64,000 nucleotides of DNA from Halobacillus ihumii (GTDB lineage Bacteria > Bacillota > Bacilli > Bacillales > Halobacillaceae). Every line of letters begins with the position of its first letter. The stretch's first letter is position 1. This document shows, one piece after another, positions 41,385 to 50,139 of this stretch. The notes beneath the pieces were generated by a model. The model was not told the DNA's origin. It saw only the letters and a list, made by a program, of their open reading frames with translations, and did no database searches. The position numbers and the translations under genes were made by a program. The stretch is taken from assembly GCF_902726645.1 (NCBI RefSeq), contig NZ_CACVAO010000001.1, positions 3,730,636 through 3,794,635 on the forward strand, written 5' to 3'.

Positions 41385-42662
41385 ATGAATTTACATAGAA
41401 AACCGATTCCTGTAGAAGAAGCTGTCCAACGTGTAATGGAGCACAAACCGCAGCAAAAGTCAGAAGAGGTACGATTGGAAGACAGTTATGGGCGTATTCT
41501 TGCCGAAGATATTAAGGCAACCCATGCTGTCCCCCCTTTTAACAAATCACCATACGATGGATTTGCCATCAGAGCAGCGGACACAGCCAAAGCCAGCAAG
41601 GAATCTCCAGTCGGCTTTGTCGTAACAGAAACGGTGGCGGCCGGGCATCGAGCCAGCCGCGCTCTTGAAAGCGGGGAAGCAGTCAGGATTATGACTGGAG
41701 CGGAAATTCCTGAAGGAGCCACTTGTGTGGCCATGTTTGAAATTTGTCAAACAGAAGAGAAGGCAAACGCAACGTATATGTCCATCAAGCGCAGCATGGA
41801 AGATGGACAGAACATAATCGAACGAGGGTCTGAGACAGAAGAAGGCGAGGTGCTCGTCTGTAAAGGAGAAATCATCAACCCAGGTATTCAAGCTGTTCTG
41901 GCTACCTTTGGCTACGCTAAGGTTCAAGTCTACCAGCAGCCCCGCGTTGGTGTATTTGCCACAGGGACAGAGCTGCTTGATATTGATCAGCCGCTTGAGC
42001 CAGGAAAGATTCGGAATTCCAATGCTTATATGGTGCTCGCACAAATCGAACGGAGTGGGGCAGAGCCTGTTTATTTCGGCAAGCTTGCCGATGACTTTGA
42101 CACATGTTACGAGGCTGTTCGCCAAGCCTTATCAGAAGTGGATATTTTAATCACCACAGGAGGCGTGTCTGTTGGTGACTATGATTTAATGCCAGATATT
42201 TATGAAAAACTGGGTGCCGACGTGCTATTTAATAAAATTGCGATGAGACCCGGCAGCGTAACAACCGTTGCCGCGCTCGGCCAGCAATTGCTGTTCGGGT
42301 TGTCGGGAAACCCTTCTGCTTGTTATGTAGGGTACGAACTATACACACACCCGTTTATTCAAGCGTATTTAGGGAATCAGCGAGTATATCATAACGTGAT
42401 CGATGCCGAGCTAGGAGCTGATTTTCCGAAACCGAATCCATTCACGCGGTTTGTACGTGGATTCGTACGTTATGAAGAGGGAAAAGTTTGCGTTTACCCA
42501 GCTGGAATTGATAAATCTGCTGTCGTTACCTCTCTCGCACATTCTAATGTTCTGATCGTGTTACGGGGAGGAACAAGAGGCTATCAACAAGGCGACGCGG
42601 TGCGTGCTATACTTTTAGAAGACACTAAAGGGACAGAGTCGTTTCAACTATACAGCAGCTGA
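41385..42662 (+). CDS. moeA: Molybdopterin molybdenumtransferase MoeA
   Basis: 425 residues. PFNKSPYDGFAIRA near residue 52, MTGAEIPEGA, then FATGTELL..GKIRNSN and the MogA-like domain with TTGGVSVGDYD and FGLSGNPSACYV; the domain IV beta-barrel ends it. It inserts molybdate into adenylylated molybdopterin. ATG 41385 lies behind GGGTGAGGAAG; an in-frame GTG at 41376 is part of that site. moaA follows after 18 bases with its own GAAAGGAGC. No moaC, D or E in the window. Confidence 0.94.
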   Translation: MNLHRKPIPVEEAVQRVMEHKPQQKSEEVRLEDSYGRILAEDIKATHAVPPFNKSPYDGFAIRAADTAKASKESPVGFVVTETVAAGHRASRALESGEAVRIMTGAEIPEGATCVAMFEICQTEEKANATYMSIKRSMEDGQNIIERGSETEEGEVLVCKGEIINPGIQAVLATFGYAKVQVYQQPRVGVFATGTELLDIDQPLEPGKIRNSNAYMVLAQIERSGAEPVYFGKLADDFDTCYEAVRQALSEVDILITTGGVSVGDYDLMPDIYEKLGADVLFNKIAMRPGSVTTVAALGQQLLFGLSGNPSACYVGYELYTHPFIQAYLGNQRVYHNVIDAELGADFPKPNPFTRFVRGFVRYEEGKVCVYPAGIDKSAVVTSLAHSNVLIVLRGGTRGYQQGDAVRAILLEDTKGTESFQLYSS

Positions 42663-42680
42663 TGAAAGGAGCAATCTAGA

Positions 42681-43691
42681 ATGGTTCAATATGTGTTGGA
42701 TAAATACGACCGACCAATGAAGGATTTGCGAATATCGGTCATTGACCAATGTAATTTCAGGTGCACATACTGTATGCCTGCCGAAATATTCGGGGATGAT
42801 TATCGGTTTATGCCCACGGAGGAATTACTCAGCTTCGATGAAATTGTTAGACTGGTCGAAATCTTTGCGAAGTTCGGGACTGAGAAGGTCAGACTTACCG
42901 GCGGCGAGCCGTTAATGAGAAAAAATATGGATCAGTTAGTAGCACGATTGAAGCAAATTGATGGCATTAAAGATATTGCGATTACGACTAACGCAATTTT
43001 CTTAGTCAAGCAAGCCCAGAAGTTAAAAGAAGCTGGACTTAATCGTGTTAATGTTAGTTTAGATGCCATTGAAGATGAAGTGTTCCAGCAGACCAATGGA
43101 CGCGGAATTAAAACAAGTCCTGTATTAAAAGGAATTGAAGCGGCCCGTAAAGCAGGCCTTGAGATTAAAATCAATATGGTCGTGAAAAAAGGGATGAATG
43201 AAAGTCAAATTCTGCCTATGGCGAAATATTTTAAAGAGACAGGCGATACGTTACGGTTTATTGAATTTATGGATGTGGGCAACCACAACGGCTGGAATAT
43301 GGACACGGTCGTATCCAAGCAGCAGATCATTGATACCATTCATGCGGAAATGCCGCTGGAACCACTAGAACCGAATTATTATGGAGAAGTGGCGAACCGC
43401 TACAAATATAGTGACAGCGAGGCTGAAATTGGGGTAATTTCATCGGTCACCGATGCCTTTTGCAGCAGCTGTACACGAGTGAGATTATCAGCGGATGGCC
43501 AATTATACACCTGCTTGTTTGCTAGTGAAGGCTATGATATCAGGAACATGTTAAGAAACGACAGCAGTGACCAGGAAATCATTTCAAAGCTGATTAAAAT
43601 CTGGACGAAGCGGGATGATCAATATTCTGTGGAAAGGGCTGAAGGCAAACCAACTAAGAAAAAAATCGAAATGTCCTATATCGGCGGATAG
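42681..43691 (+). CDS. moaA: GTP 3',8-cyclase MoaA (radical SAM)
   Basis: 336 residues. N-terminal radical SAM cluster [17 protein letters not shown], and a second 4Fe-4S site in [18 protein letters not shown] near residue 262. The C-terminal SYIGG keeps the double glycine that reaches the active site. It makes the first molybdopterin intermediate from GTP, with MoaC. Operon with moeA. Confidence 0.95.
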   Translation: MVQYVLDKYDRPMKDLRISVIDQCNFRCTYCMPAEIFGDDYRFMPTEELLSFDEIVRLVEIFAKFGTEKVRLTGGEPLMRKNMDQLVARLKQIDGIKDIAITTNAIFLVKQAQKLKEAGLNRVNVSLDAIEDEVFQQTNGRGIKTSPVLKGIEAARKAGLEIKINMVVKKGMNESQILPMAKYFKETGDTLRFIEFMDVGNHNGWNMDTVVSKQQIIDTIHAEMPLEPLEPNYYGEVANRYKYSDSEAEIGVISSVTDAFCSSCTRVRLSADGQLYTCLFASEGYDIRNMLRNDSSDQEIISKLIKIWTKRDDQYSVERAEGKPTKKKIEMSYIGG

Positions 43692-43710
43692 GTTGTAGAA
43701 AGCAACCCTA

Positions 43711-43763
43711 GAAAAATAAGCACCCATAGTGAGCCGCTAACTCAGTAGGGGCTTATTTTTTTT
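43711..43763 (+). terminator. Terminator of moeA-moaA
   Basis: Outer stem AAAATAAGC / GCTTATTTT with an inner AGTGAG...CT part, then TTTTTTT. Confidence 0.7.
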
Positions 43764-43875
43764 GAAGAAAGCTCAAGTGCGCCTTGTTTGACTAAAAAAT
43801 AAGTGACTGCTTTACTCCAATCAGCTTCGTACTCTATAATGATAAAGATAGAAAGCCAACCTGGAGGTGCAATTT

Positions 43876-44301
43876 GTGAAAACATTTAAACTTGTGTCGC
43901 TTGATATCGTAGAAGAGAAGAACGACGATCTGACACAAAGAAGGATAAAGTTGAGCGATGGGTTGATTATTAACCGAGAAGACGACAAAGGACGCTGGGT
44001 TGTGGAAGCTTATGTAGACCGCAGTTATGAAGAGTACTTTCAAACAATCCAGGATAATGAAGAAGAATTGATGATTCAAGTTAAAATTACGAAAAGAAGC
44101 AACCGACTCGCTACCTTTCTCGTAAAAGTTATTGATAATAATATTATTGGGGATTATATGAATGTGATCTTTATGGGGAACATCATTGATCGCCGACGGG
44201 AAAATATTGAAAAAGTGTTAAAGACGCTAATGGATGAAGGGTTCCAGGGCGATGAGTTACTTGAGGAATTTAAACGCCGCGGGGATGAACAGAAGGGGTA
44301 A
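43876..44301 (+). CDS. ywpF: YwpF family protein
   Basis: 141 residues. It aligns by eye with B. subtilis YwpF: KTFKLVSLDIVEE, LSDGLIINREDDKGRWVVEAYVDRSYEEYF, and the C-terminal LMDEGFQGDELLEEFKRR. Soluble; function unknown, although YwpF lies near competence genes in B. subtilis. The start is GTG 43876 with TGGAGGTGC before it; the GTG at 43867 lies inside that site. Confidence 0.85.
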   Translation: MKTFKLVSLDIVEEKNDDLTQRRIKLSDGLIINREDDKGRWVVEAYVDRSYEEYFQTIQDNEEELMIQVKITKRSNRLATFLVKVIDNNIIGDYMNVIFMGNIIDRRRENIEKVLKTLMDEGFQGDELLEEFKRRGDEQKG

Positions 44302-44360
44302 TTCTCCGGGGATACATATTATTTATTACTGAGTGTAGTTTTTAAAGGAGTATATGCTTT

Positions 44361-45719
44361 ATGATGTGGGTGAGAAAACGTAGCCTATGGTGGCTCAATA
44401 AGCTGTCACCGTTTCAATTAATTGCGCTATTTTATTTGTTTGCTGTGACAATTTCGTCAATTTTAATTGCTTTGCCGGTAGCCCATCGGCCTGGAGTGGA
44501 TCTTGCTTTTATTGATATTTTATTCACGGCAGTAAGTGCTGTAAGTGTAACGGGATTGACCACGGTGTCAACGGTAGAAACATTCAGTACGACAGGGATC
44601 TTTATCATCGCTTTCGTTCTGCAGTTTGGCGGGATCGGGGTGATGACCCTGGGGACAATGGTCTGGCTGATTCTTGGAAAAAAAATTGGCTTGAAAGAGC
44701 GACGGCTGATTATGGCTGACCAGAACCAAACCTCTTTCCAGGGAATGGTCCGAATGGTTAAGCAGATTGTCATTGTCGTTTTACTGATCGAGCTTATCGG
44801 GTTCTTGGTATTAGGGACGTATTATTTGCAATATTATGACCCCGCACAAGCCTATTTGCATGGTTTTTTCAGTTCAGTCAGTGCCACGACGAACGGTGGT
44901 TTTGACATAACCGGGCAGTCGTTAGTTCCTTTTCAGAATGATTATTTCGTGCAATTCATTCATATGGTACTCATAATTGCTGGGGCTATTGGATTTCCCG
45001 TATTAATAGAAGTTAAGCAGTATCTCTTTAAGCCCACCCATAAAAAAATACAATTTACGTTGTTTGCCAAGCTCACGACATTCACTTTTTTTGCCTTAGT
45101 GGTTGTAGGGGCATTGATGATTGCTATCTTTGAATACAATCACTTTTTCGCGGGAAAAGATTGGCATGAAATTTTATTTTTCTCGTTGTTTCAATCGGTC
45201 ACAACGAGGAGCGGGGGATTGGCGACGCTCGATATCAGTGAGTTTTCAGGCCATACGCAGCTGTTCATGTCTGCCTTAATGTTCATCGGTGCCTCTCCTA
45301 GTAGTGTAGGAGGCGGGATTCGTACAACTACGTTTGCCCTCGTTATTATTTTTATTTTAACGTTCGCCCGCGGGGAAAGTCAGATTAAGATCTTTCGAAG
45401 GGAAGTTCACAATGAAGACCTAAACCGTGCGGTTGCTGTTACGATGATGGCGATGTTAACTTGTTTTGGAGCGGTGCTCGCCCTGACTATAAGTGAACCC
45501 TATGATCTGAATAAACTTATTTTCGAAGTCTGTTCTGCCTTTGGTACGACGGGATTGTCGCTTGGCATTACAGCTGGGTTGTCTCCTTTTGGCAAAGTCG
45601 TCCTCATGCTGCTGATGTTTATCGGCCGAATCGGGATTCTCACCTTTTTGTTCACATGGAAAAAAGATCGAAAAACAAAAAATTACAACTATCCAAAAGA
45701 GAGAATTATTATCGGGTAA
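44361..45719 (+). CDS. ktrD: Potassium channel subunit KtrB/KtrD (Trk/Ktr/HKT family)
   Basis: 452 residues with four M1-P-M2 repeats. The selectivity-filter glycines appear in SVTGLTTV, ATTNGGFD, VTTRSGGL and FGTTGLSL, and the third repeat has the gating-loop glycines (ASPSSVGGGIRTTT). It admits potassium with sodium dependence, under control of a cytoplasmic KtrA/KtrC ring that is not encoded here. Potassium uptake is central to salt stress. Start at tandem ATG codons, AAAGGAG upstream. KtrD rather than KtrB is a judgement from length and separation from ktrA. Confidence 0.9.
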   Translation: MMWVRKRSLWWLNKLSPFQLIALFYLFAVTISSILIALPVAHRPGVDLAFIDILFTAVSAVSVTGLTTVSTVETFSTTGIFIIAFVLQFGGIGVMTLGTMVWLILGKKIGLKERRLIMADQNQTSFQGMVRMVKQIVIVVLLIELIGFLVLGTYYLQYYDPAQAYLHGFFSSVSATTNGGFDITGQSLVPFQNDYFVQFIHMVLIIAGAIGFPVLIEVKQYLFKPTHKKIQFTLFAKLTTFTFFALVVVGALMIAIFEYNHFFAGKDWHEILFFSLFQSVTTRSGGLATLDISEFSGHTQLFMSALMFIGASPSSVGGGIRTTTFALVIIFILTFARGESQIKIFRREVHNEDLNRAVAVTMMAMLTCFGAVLALTISEPYDLNKLIFEVCSAFGTTGLSLGITAGLSPFGKVVLMLLMFIGRIGILTFLFTWKKDRKTKNYNYPKERIIIG

Positions 45720-45725
45720 TAAAAA

Positions 45726-45748
45726 CTGTACACAGCCTTTTGCTGTGT
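45726..45748. terminator. Hairpin between ktrD and yjcZ-like gene
   Basis: Perfect stem CTGTACACAGC / GCTGTGTACAG with a 4-base loop; no clear T run on either side, but placed where both convergent transcripts end. Confidence 0.55.
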
Positions 45749-45756
45749 ACAGGTCA

Positions 45757-45891
45757 TCACATATATAAAATGGCCCCTACAATAATTAAGAGGATGAAGA
45801 GAACTACAATAAGGACTAAGTCGCTAACACGAAATCGGCCACCCAAGTTGCTGTACCCGCAATTACCTCCATATAGGCTGCCTCCGTGCAT
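45757..45891 (-). CDS. YjcZ family small sporulation-associated membrane protein, 44 aa
   Basis: ATG 45891 behind TGGAGGTGAGCTT. The peptide begins with a Gly/Tyr-rich part (MHGGSLYGGNCGYSNLGG) and ends with the YjcZ signature helix DLVLIVVLFILLIIVGAI. YjcZ-type proteins are small hydrophobic proteins found in spore-formers and often made in sporulation. A mother-cell-type promoter lies upstream, in agreement. Too short for ordinary gene finding. Confidence 0.8.
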   Translation of the reverse strand: MHGGSLYGGNCGYSNLGGRFRVSDLVLIVVLFILLIIVGAILYM

Positions 45892-45919
45892 AAGCTCACC
45901 TCCAGTTGAATCTACACAA

Positions 45920-45946
45920 TAGCCTATGCGGAGGCAGCAAGGCTGT
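45920..45946 (-). promoter_or_regulatory. Sigma-K-like promoter of the YjcZ-type gene
   Basis: Minus strand AC, 16-base spacer, CATAGGCTA: matches AC-N16-CATANNNTA, the late mother-cell pattern. It is about 30 bases before the start codon. Confidence 0.5.
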
Positions 45947-45954
45947 ATGGGTTC

Positions 45955-46167
45955 CTACCCATTTACAGAAGAAAATTCGTCCATACATTCGGTTTTGGAT
46001 ACGGTAATAATCTTAGATTGATGATTGTTAAGGTCTTTTACATTGGAAAATGAATTTTCTTCATCGAGCTCATTACACCAGTGATTCACGTTATCGTTTT
46101 TCAATTCGTTAATGAGCAGCGGGGCAGATAAATGATTTGGGCTTGATATACGCTGATTCGCATTCAT
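45955..46167 (-). CDS. Small hypothetical protein, 70 aa
   Basis: ATG with GAGGAGGCG upstream. Acidic, Asn-rich and without membrane segment (SAPLLINELKNDNVNHW, DEENSFSNVKDLNNH). No family recognised. Ends directly before the YjcZ promoter, so the two could be cotranscribed in part. Confidence 0.5.
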   Translation of the reverse strand: MNANQRISSPNHLSAPLLINELKNDNVNHWCNELDEENSFSNVKDLNNHQSKIITVSKTECMDEFSSVNG

Positions 46168-46452
46168 GTGAACGCCTCCTCTTCACTCATTATGCCCTGG
46201 ACCCTTTTGTTCTATTTACATTTTGTGATACGCTTATACAAAATTCGAGAAAGCGCTATCTTGGTGAAAACGGAGCTCTCTAAAAATTTCCCGGGGAATG
46301 AAGCAGACGAGTTAGTACAATCTATTGTATAATAAGGGAGAATTAATCCTATAACCTTAAACGTTCTTCAAAAGGAAAACACAGTGAATTGTAAAAGAGG
46401 AAGCACGCATGTTGAACTTTTGCTACAATAGAAGCGGTGAGGAGGTGCTGGT

Positions 46453-46533
46453 ATGGAAGCCATCATTATGTTTATTGTCTGTGTGGTCATTTTAGTTGGA
46501 TTTATGGGATTCTGTATTTTTGATCGTGGGTAA
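46453..46533 (+). CDS. Single-helix micro-protein, 26 aa
   Basis: ATG behind GAGGAGGTGCTGGT and an extended -10 promoter (TGC-TACAAT at 46421-46429). The peptide is one membrane helix (MEAIIMFIVCVVILVGFMGF) with an acidic-basic end (DRG). A terminator follows, so it looks like a complete tiny transcription unit. Function unknown. Confidence 0.5.
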   Translation: MEAIIMFIVCVVILVGFMGFCIFDRG

Positions 46534-46579
46534 ATCCGGCACATAAAGCAACATCCATCATACACAGTAAATCAAGGAG

Positions 46580-46612
46580 TAAACACCTGAGGTCAGGGTG
46601 TTTGCTTTTTTT
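46580..46612 (+). terminator. Terminator after the 26-aa micro-gene
   Basis: Stem AAACACC / GGGTGTTT, then GCTTTTTTTT. Confidence 0.8.
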
Positions 46613-46678
46613 TTATGAAAAAATAGACACCTGCCTGACGGTCACCTTCGATTATAAGAGTGAAAGGAGGTGATCAAC

Positions 46679-46903
46679 ATGGCGGTAACAGCAGACAAAA
46701 CGAACTCCCAATTGCAGCTCGTATTCGAAAACGGAACAGATGAAAAAGGAAATGTGAAATACCGTACGAAATCGTTCAATAACGTGAAAATGGATGCTAC
46801 AGCAGAACAGCTTTATAACGTGGCAATTGTCCTTGTGCCATTGCAGCAACGCTTGCTATTGATGATTGAACGTAATGATTCAGCTATTCTAACGAACCTA
46901 TAA
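46679..46903 (+). CDS. DUF1659 family protein
   Basis: 74 residues. The sequence TADKTNSQLQLVFENGTDEKG followed by KYRTKSFNNVKMDATAEQLYNVA and the hydrophobic helix is typical of DUF1659. ATG 46679 behind AAAGGAGGTGATC. It is the first of three small genes that recur together in Bacillaceae (DUF1659, DUF2922, YvrJ); their joint function is unknown. Confidence 0.8.
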   Translation: MAVTADKTNSQLQLVFENGTDEKGNVKYRTKSFNNVKMDATAEQLYNVAIVLVPLQQRLLLMIERNDSAILTNL

Positions 46904-46925
46904 TTCGTAAAAAGGAGGAGTACAG

Positions 46926-47138
46926 ATGAAGAAGCTAGAGCTTAAATTTCTGAATGAAGAGGGAAGTATTGTAACAATTTCCCTTGATGAACCTGTTGAG
47001 CCGGTAGATCAAGTTGCGATTCATGCAGCGATGGATGCCGTTATTGCTGAGAATTGCTTCTATTCCAGCGGAGGAAATTTAGTGGAGAAAAAGCAGGCTA
47101 GGATTGTAGAACGCAACGTGTTCGATATTGAGTTATAA
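46926..47138 (+). CDS. DUF2922 family protein
   Basis: 70 residues. KKLELKFLNEEGSIVTISLDEP, VDQVAIHAAMDAVIAEN and ARIVERNVFDIEL are the DUF2922 pattern. AAAGGAGGAG precedes the ATG, 22 bases after the DUF1659 gene. Terminator after it, so the YvrJ gene is transcribed at least partly separately. Confidence 0.8.
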   Translation: MKKLELKFLNEEGSIVTISLDEPVEPVDQVAIHAAMDAVIAENCFYSSGGNLVEKKQARIVERNVFDIEL

Positions 47139-47156
47139 AACCTAGTCACACCAAAT

Positions 47157-47193
47157 CGGCCATTATGAAGATATGCTTCATAATGGCTTTTTT
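47157..47193 (+). terminator. Terminator after DUF2922
   Basis: Perfect stem GCCATTATGAAG / CTTCATAATGGC, ATATG loop, then TTTTTTT. Confidence 0.85.
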
Positions 47194-47216
47194 TATGGAA
47201 GAAAGGAGTGTCAGAA

Positions 47217-47354
47217 ATGGATACTTGGCTGCCATTCATAACAGATGTTGGCTTCCCTATTGCGGTCACCTTTTATTTATTACACCGTGTGGAAGGAAAA
47301 CTCGATGATCTGATTGAATCCATCCATCATCTTCCTGACAAAATGAAAGGATAG
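47217..47354 (+). CDS. YvrJ family protein, 45 aa
   Basis: ATG with GAAAGGAGTG upstream. One membrane helix with the YvrJ signature (VGFPIAVTFYLLHRVEGKLDDL) and an amphipathic tail. Third member of the DUF1659-DUF2922-YvrJ cassette. Not found by length-limited gene calling. Confidence 0.82.
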   Translation: MDTWLPFITDVGFPIAVTFYLLHRVEGKLDDLIESIHHLPDKMKG

Positions 47355-47355
47355 T

Positions 47356-47396
47356 AAAAAGCGCGCCAGCTTTTAATAAGCGGCGCGCTTTTTTTA
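47356..47396 (+). terminator. Terminator after yvrJ
   Basis: Stem AAAAAGCGCGCC / GGCGCGCTTTTT with a 14-base loop, T run after it. Confidence 0.85.
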
Positions 47397-47939
47397 TTGT
47401 GTTAAGCTGATTTCATCAAATGGATAAATAATAAGTTCTGTTCGACCGATGATTTCCTCTTCTTTAATAAATCCAAGTCCATTACGACTGTCTTTACTAA
47501 TTGCCCGATTATCTCCCATCACGAAGTACGTGTTATCAGGTACTTTAATTGGCCCAAAATCTCTTGTTTCCATAATGGCTTCTTTACTTAAAAAGTTCTG
47601 TTCTCGTTTCTGACCGTCAATATAAAGCTGGTGGTTTCGAACTTCTATTGTATCGTTCGGCTTTCCTATTACCCGTTTAACATAATTTTTAACAGGACGG
47701 TCAATAATGACGATATCACCATAAGAGGGCTCATCAATATAGTAAATAATTTTATTAAACATGACGCGTTCTCCGCTCTCAAGCGTAGGGTTCATGCTAG
47801 CCCCCTCAACGATTGAAGTAGCGAAGAAGAAAGTACGCAGTATAAAGGCAAGGACGACGGCGATAGCAATCGCTTTAATCCATTCCAGCCATTCTTTCTT
47901 AGCTTGTTCAGACAATCTGAATCTTCCTCTCTTAATCAT
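47394..47939 (-). CDS. lepB: Type I signal peptidase
   Basis: 181 residues. One N-terminal membrane anchor (AIAIAVVLAFILRTFFF), then box B with the catalytic Ser in EGASMNPTL, box D with the Lys in NYVKRVIG, and box E GDNRAISKDSR. It removes signal peptides from exported proteins such as the protease at 3.3 kb. Several such enzymes are usual in Bacillus. The ribosome site is weak. Confidence 0.93.
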   Translation of the reverse strand: MIKRGRFRLSEQAKKEWLEWIKAIAIAVVLAFILRTFFFATSIVEGASMNPTLESGERVMFNKIIYYIDEPSYGDIVIIDRPVKNYVKRVIGKPNDTIEVRNHQLYIDGQKREQNFLSKEAIMETRDFGPIKVPDNTYFVMGDNRAISKDSRNGLGFIKEEEIIGRTELIIYPFDEISLTQ

Positions 47940-48135
47940 GCTCGAACATCTTTCATTTTATCATACGGGTATAAAAATGAAACATTGTTGAGAACTGTAA
48001 TCAAATTTTAACATCCAGCCGATCGTAATAATGAAAATTCAGTGAATCTTTTGAAATGTTGCTTTTAATTCTTTGGGGTGGTGAAAGAGTATGGTAAAAT
48101 ATAGTCTATATTCGCATACGCTAGGAGGTACGATG

Positions 48136-48300
48136 ATGGAAAGTGATCAGCAGGATCAACTCATTTTTAAAATTGAAGAGTTACGCAGGCGTATGACAGA
48201 GACAGCGTTAGAAGAAGGATTTTCAAGTGTTAAATCAGTGCGAATGAGTCAGGAATTAGACTATTTATTGAATCAAATACAACAAAAAAATGAAGCATAA
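48136..48300 (+). CDS. Spo0E-like aspartyl-phosphate phosphatase
   Basis: 54 residues: two helices with the SxELD signature (MSQELDYLLNQIQ), as in Spo0E, YisI and YnzD. Such proteins dephosphorylate Spo0A-P and delay sporulation. The second of two ATG codons (48136) has AGGAGGT at the best distance. An upstream frame extension from 48091 lies before this site. Confidence 0.8.
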   Translation: MESDQQDQLIFKIEELRRRMTETALEEGFSSVKSVRMSQELDYLLNQIQQKNEA

Positions 48301-48303
48301 TAA

Positions 48304-48372
48304 AGAGGTTGGACAAAATTAAATTAAGTATAAAGTAATCCGAACTTTTGAAACAAGTTCGGATTACTTGTG
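48304..48372. repeat. Short relative of the interspersed element (copy C) with strong hairpin
   Basis: Starts GAGGTTGGACAAAA, like the ends of copies A and B, and contains the TTCGGATT motif within a 15-bp perfect hairpin AAGTAATCCGAACTT / AAGTTCGGATTACTT. It follows the Spo0E-like gene and may terminate it. Confidence 0.5.
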
Positions 48373-48461
48373 TGCCAAGAAAGGATTTTATACCATCGCT
48401 CTGCTATGAATATTGTTGCACTGCGTTGGCCCTACACAACGCCGATCTGTGTACAACTTTC

Positions 48462-49640
48462 TCAGTCTTGTCTACTGGGCGCTTGCGCTTTTGCATCCAT
48501 AAATTGTTCTAGCCTGTCCAGCCCTTCTTGTAAGGTGTCCATTCCATAAGCATAAGAAAGCCTCATATAGCCATTTCCATACTGAGAAAAAGCGTCTCCG
48601 GGGACGAGAGCGACTCCCGCTTCTTCTACCAGCTGTACAGCTTTATCAAATGAACTCATTCCTTCTAACGGAAACTCCGGAAAAACATAAAAAGCTCCAT
48701 CAGGCACTTGATAGCGCAGCCCCATTTGGTCGAGCCGATCTAACACGTAAGCCCTTCTTTTTTCATATTCTTTTTTCATATGAATCGGGTCGGACTGGCC
48801 GTTTTCGATCGCTTCAAGTGCGGCATACTGACTAATTGAAGTGGCACAGGACACATTGTATTGATGAACTTTAAGGATATGCTTAGCCAACCAGTTTGGG
48901 GCCAGCAAATAGCCGATTCGAAAGCCTGTCATCGAATGTGATTTCGACACCCCATTTACGACAATCACGTGATCTCGTACAGAGGGAAGAGAAGCAATCG
49001 ATGTATGTGGGGCCGAATACGTCAGTTCGCTGTAAATTTCATCAGCTATCATAAATAAGTTATGTTCCTTGAGGACTGCTGCGATCGATTTTAATTCCTC
49101 ATTTGATAACGACACTCCAGTCGGGTTGGATGGATAAGGCAGAATGACACACTTCGTCTTTGGTGTCACGGCCTGCTCAATTAAATCAGCTGTGAGTTTG
49201 AACCCGTTCTGGCTCGTGTCTACATGCTTAGCCGTCGCTCCTGCTAGTTTGATAAGCGGTTCATACCCTGGATAAACCGGCCCCGGAAGCAGTACCTCAT
49301 CTCCAGGCTGTAAAATCGTTCTCAGCGTAATATCGATCGCCTGGGATGCCCCAACCGTTACAATCACTTCATCTTCGGCTCGATATGATAACTTGTATTT
49401 TTCCTGGACATGACGGCTGATCGCTTCCCGCAGCTCCAGCAGCCCGGCATTGTGCGTATAACTCGTGTGATTGGCATCAAGTGCCTGAACGGCCGCCTGC
49501 TTGACGTGATCCGGTGTCGGAAAATCCGGCTGCCCAATGGTTAACGACACAACATCTTCATATTGACTAACCATATTAAAAAATTGTCGAATCCCCGAGA
49601 TCTGTATCGTTGCTAGTTGTGGATTAATAAAACGCTCCAT
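48462..49640 (-). CDS. patA: Aminotransferase PatA, class I
   Basis: 392 residues. PLP-enzyme marks: VTVGASQAIDITLRT, YPSNPTGVSLS, ADEIYSELTY, and the lysine in GVSKSHSMTGFRIGYL. It resembles B. subtilis PatA, the N-acetyl-L,L-diaminopimelate aminotransferase of lysine and peptidoglycan synthesis; a general aromatic or aspartate role is the alternative. In B. subtilis patA neighbours cheV; here both are present but 10 kb apart. Confidence 0.88.
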   Translation of the reverse strand: MERFINPQLATIQISGIRQFFNMVSQYEDVVSLTIGQPDFPTPDHVKQAAVQALDANHTSYTHNAGLLELREAISRHVQEKYKLSYRAEDEVIVTVGASQAIDITLRTILQPGDEVLLPGPVYPGYEPLIKLAGATAKHVDTSQNGFKLTADLIEQAVTPKTKCVILPYPSNPTGVSLSNEELKSIAAVLKEHNLFMIADEIYSELTYSAPHTSIASLPSVRDHVIVVNGVSKSHSMTGFRIGYLLAPNWLAKHILKVHQYNVSCATSISQYAALEAIENGQSDPIHMKKEYEKRRAYVLDRLDQMGLRYQVPDGAFYVFPEFPLEGMSSFDKAVQLVEEAGVALVPGDAFSQYGNGYMRLSYAYGMDTLQEGLDRLEQFMDAKAQAPSRQD

Positions 49641-49748
49641 ATTGTCGCCCCCAAATTAAATGTTAACAAAATGTTCAAACAATTAAGATTTATTACTTTC
49701 TTTATTTGATATAATGAAAGTGTAGTAATTGAGAAAGGAGTTTGTGTC

Positions 49749-49895
49749 ATGAGACCCAATCGAATCTCTTTTGAAGAGCTGGTCAATCAAAATAAAGAAC
49801 AGCTCATGAATGATCAACAAGCCTTAGAACAAATCGACAAGCAGATCGATGAAAAAAGAACGAAAACTACGGATAAATCTAAATTTGTAAATTGA
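49749..49895 (+). CDS. FbpB family small basic protein, 48 aa
   Basis: ATG with GAGAAAGGAG upstream and TATAAT at 49710-49715. The sequence RPNRISFEELVNQNKEQLMNDQ fits the FbpB family (Fur-regulated basic protein B), thought to help a small RNA save iron. I see no clear Fur box, so iron control is only suggested by the family. Confidence 0.75.
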   Translation: MRPNRISFEELVNQNKEQLMNDQQALEQIDKQIDEKRTKTTDKSKFVN

Positions 49896-49907
49896 TCATA
49901 TCATAGT

Positions 49908-49942
49908 GAGAAAGCAGCCGCATAGCGTGGCTGCTTTTTCTG
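49908..49942 (+). terminator. Terminator of the fbpB-like gene
   Basis: Stem AGAAAGCAGCC / GGCTGCTTTTTCT around GCATAGCGT. Confidence 0.85.
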
Positions 49943-50139
49943 TGTGCTATGCATGAGCTGTTCTTTGCCAATATGCAATAGACCAAAATTATGTGCAATT
50001 ATACGATCGCATCCTTTTTAATTTTCAGAAAAGATTGAAATTAAATGGAGCTGTGGTACGATTTAAGAATCAGAATAGTCTTTGAAATTCCATAAGTAAC
50101 AGGACTTGGCAATGAGAGATAGGAGAGTGACATAGAACG

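Noticed and set aside
41547..42125. 192-codon frame antisense to moeA
   Set aside because: Long only because moeA lacks minus-strand stops; composition is not protein-like and moeA is certain.
46247..46262. AGAAAGCGCTATCT, similar to a catabolite (cre) site
   Set aside because: Both end positions of the consensus are wrong and no carbon-metabolism gene is near.
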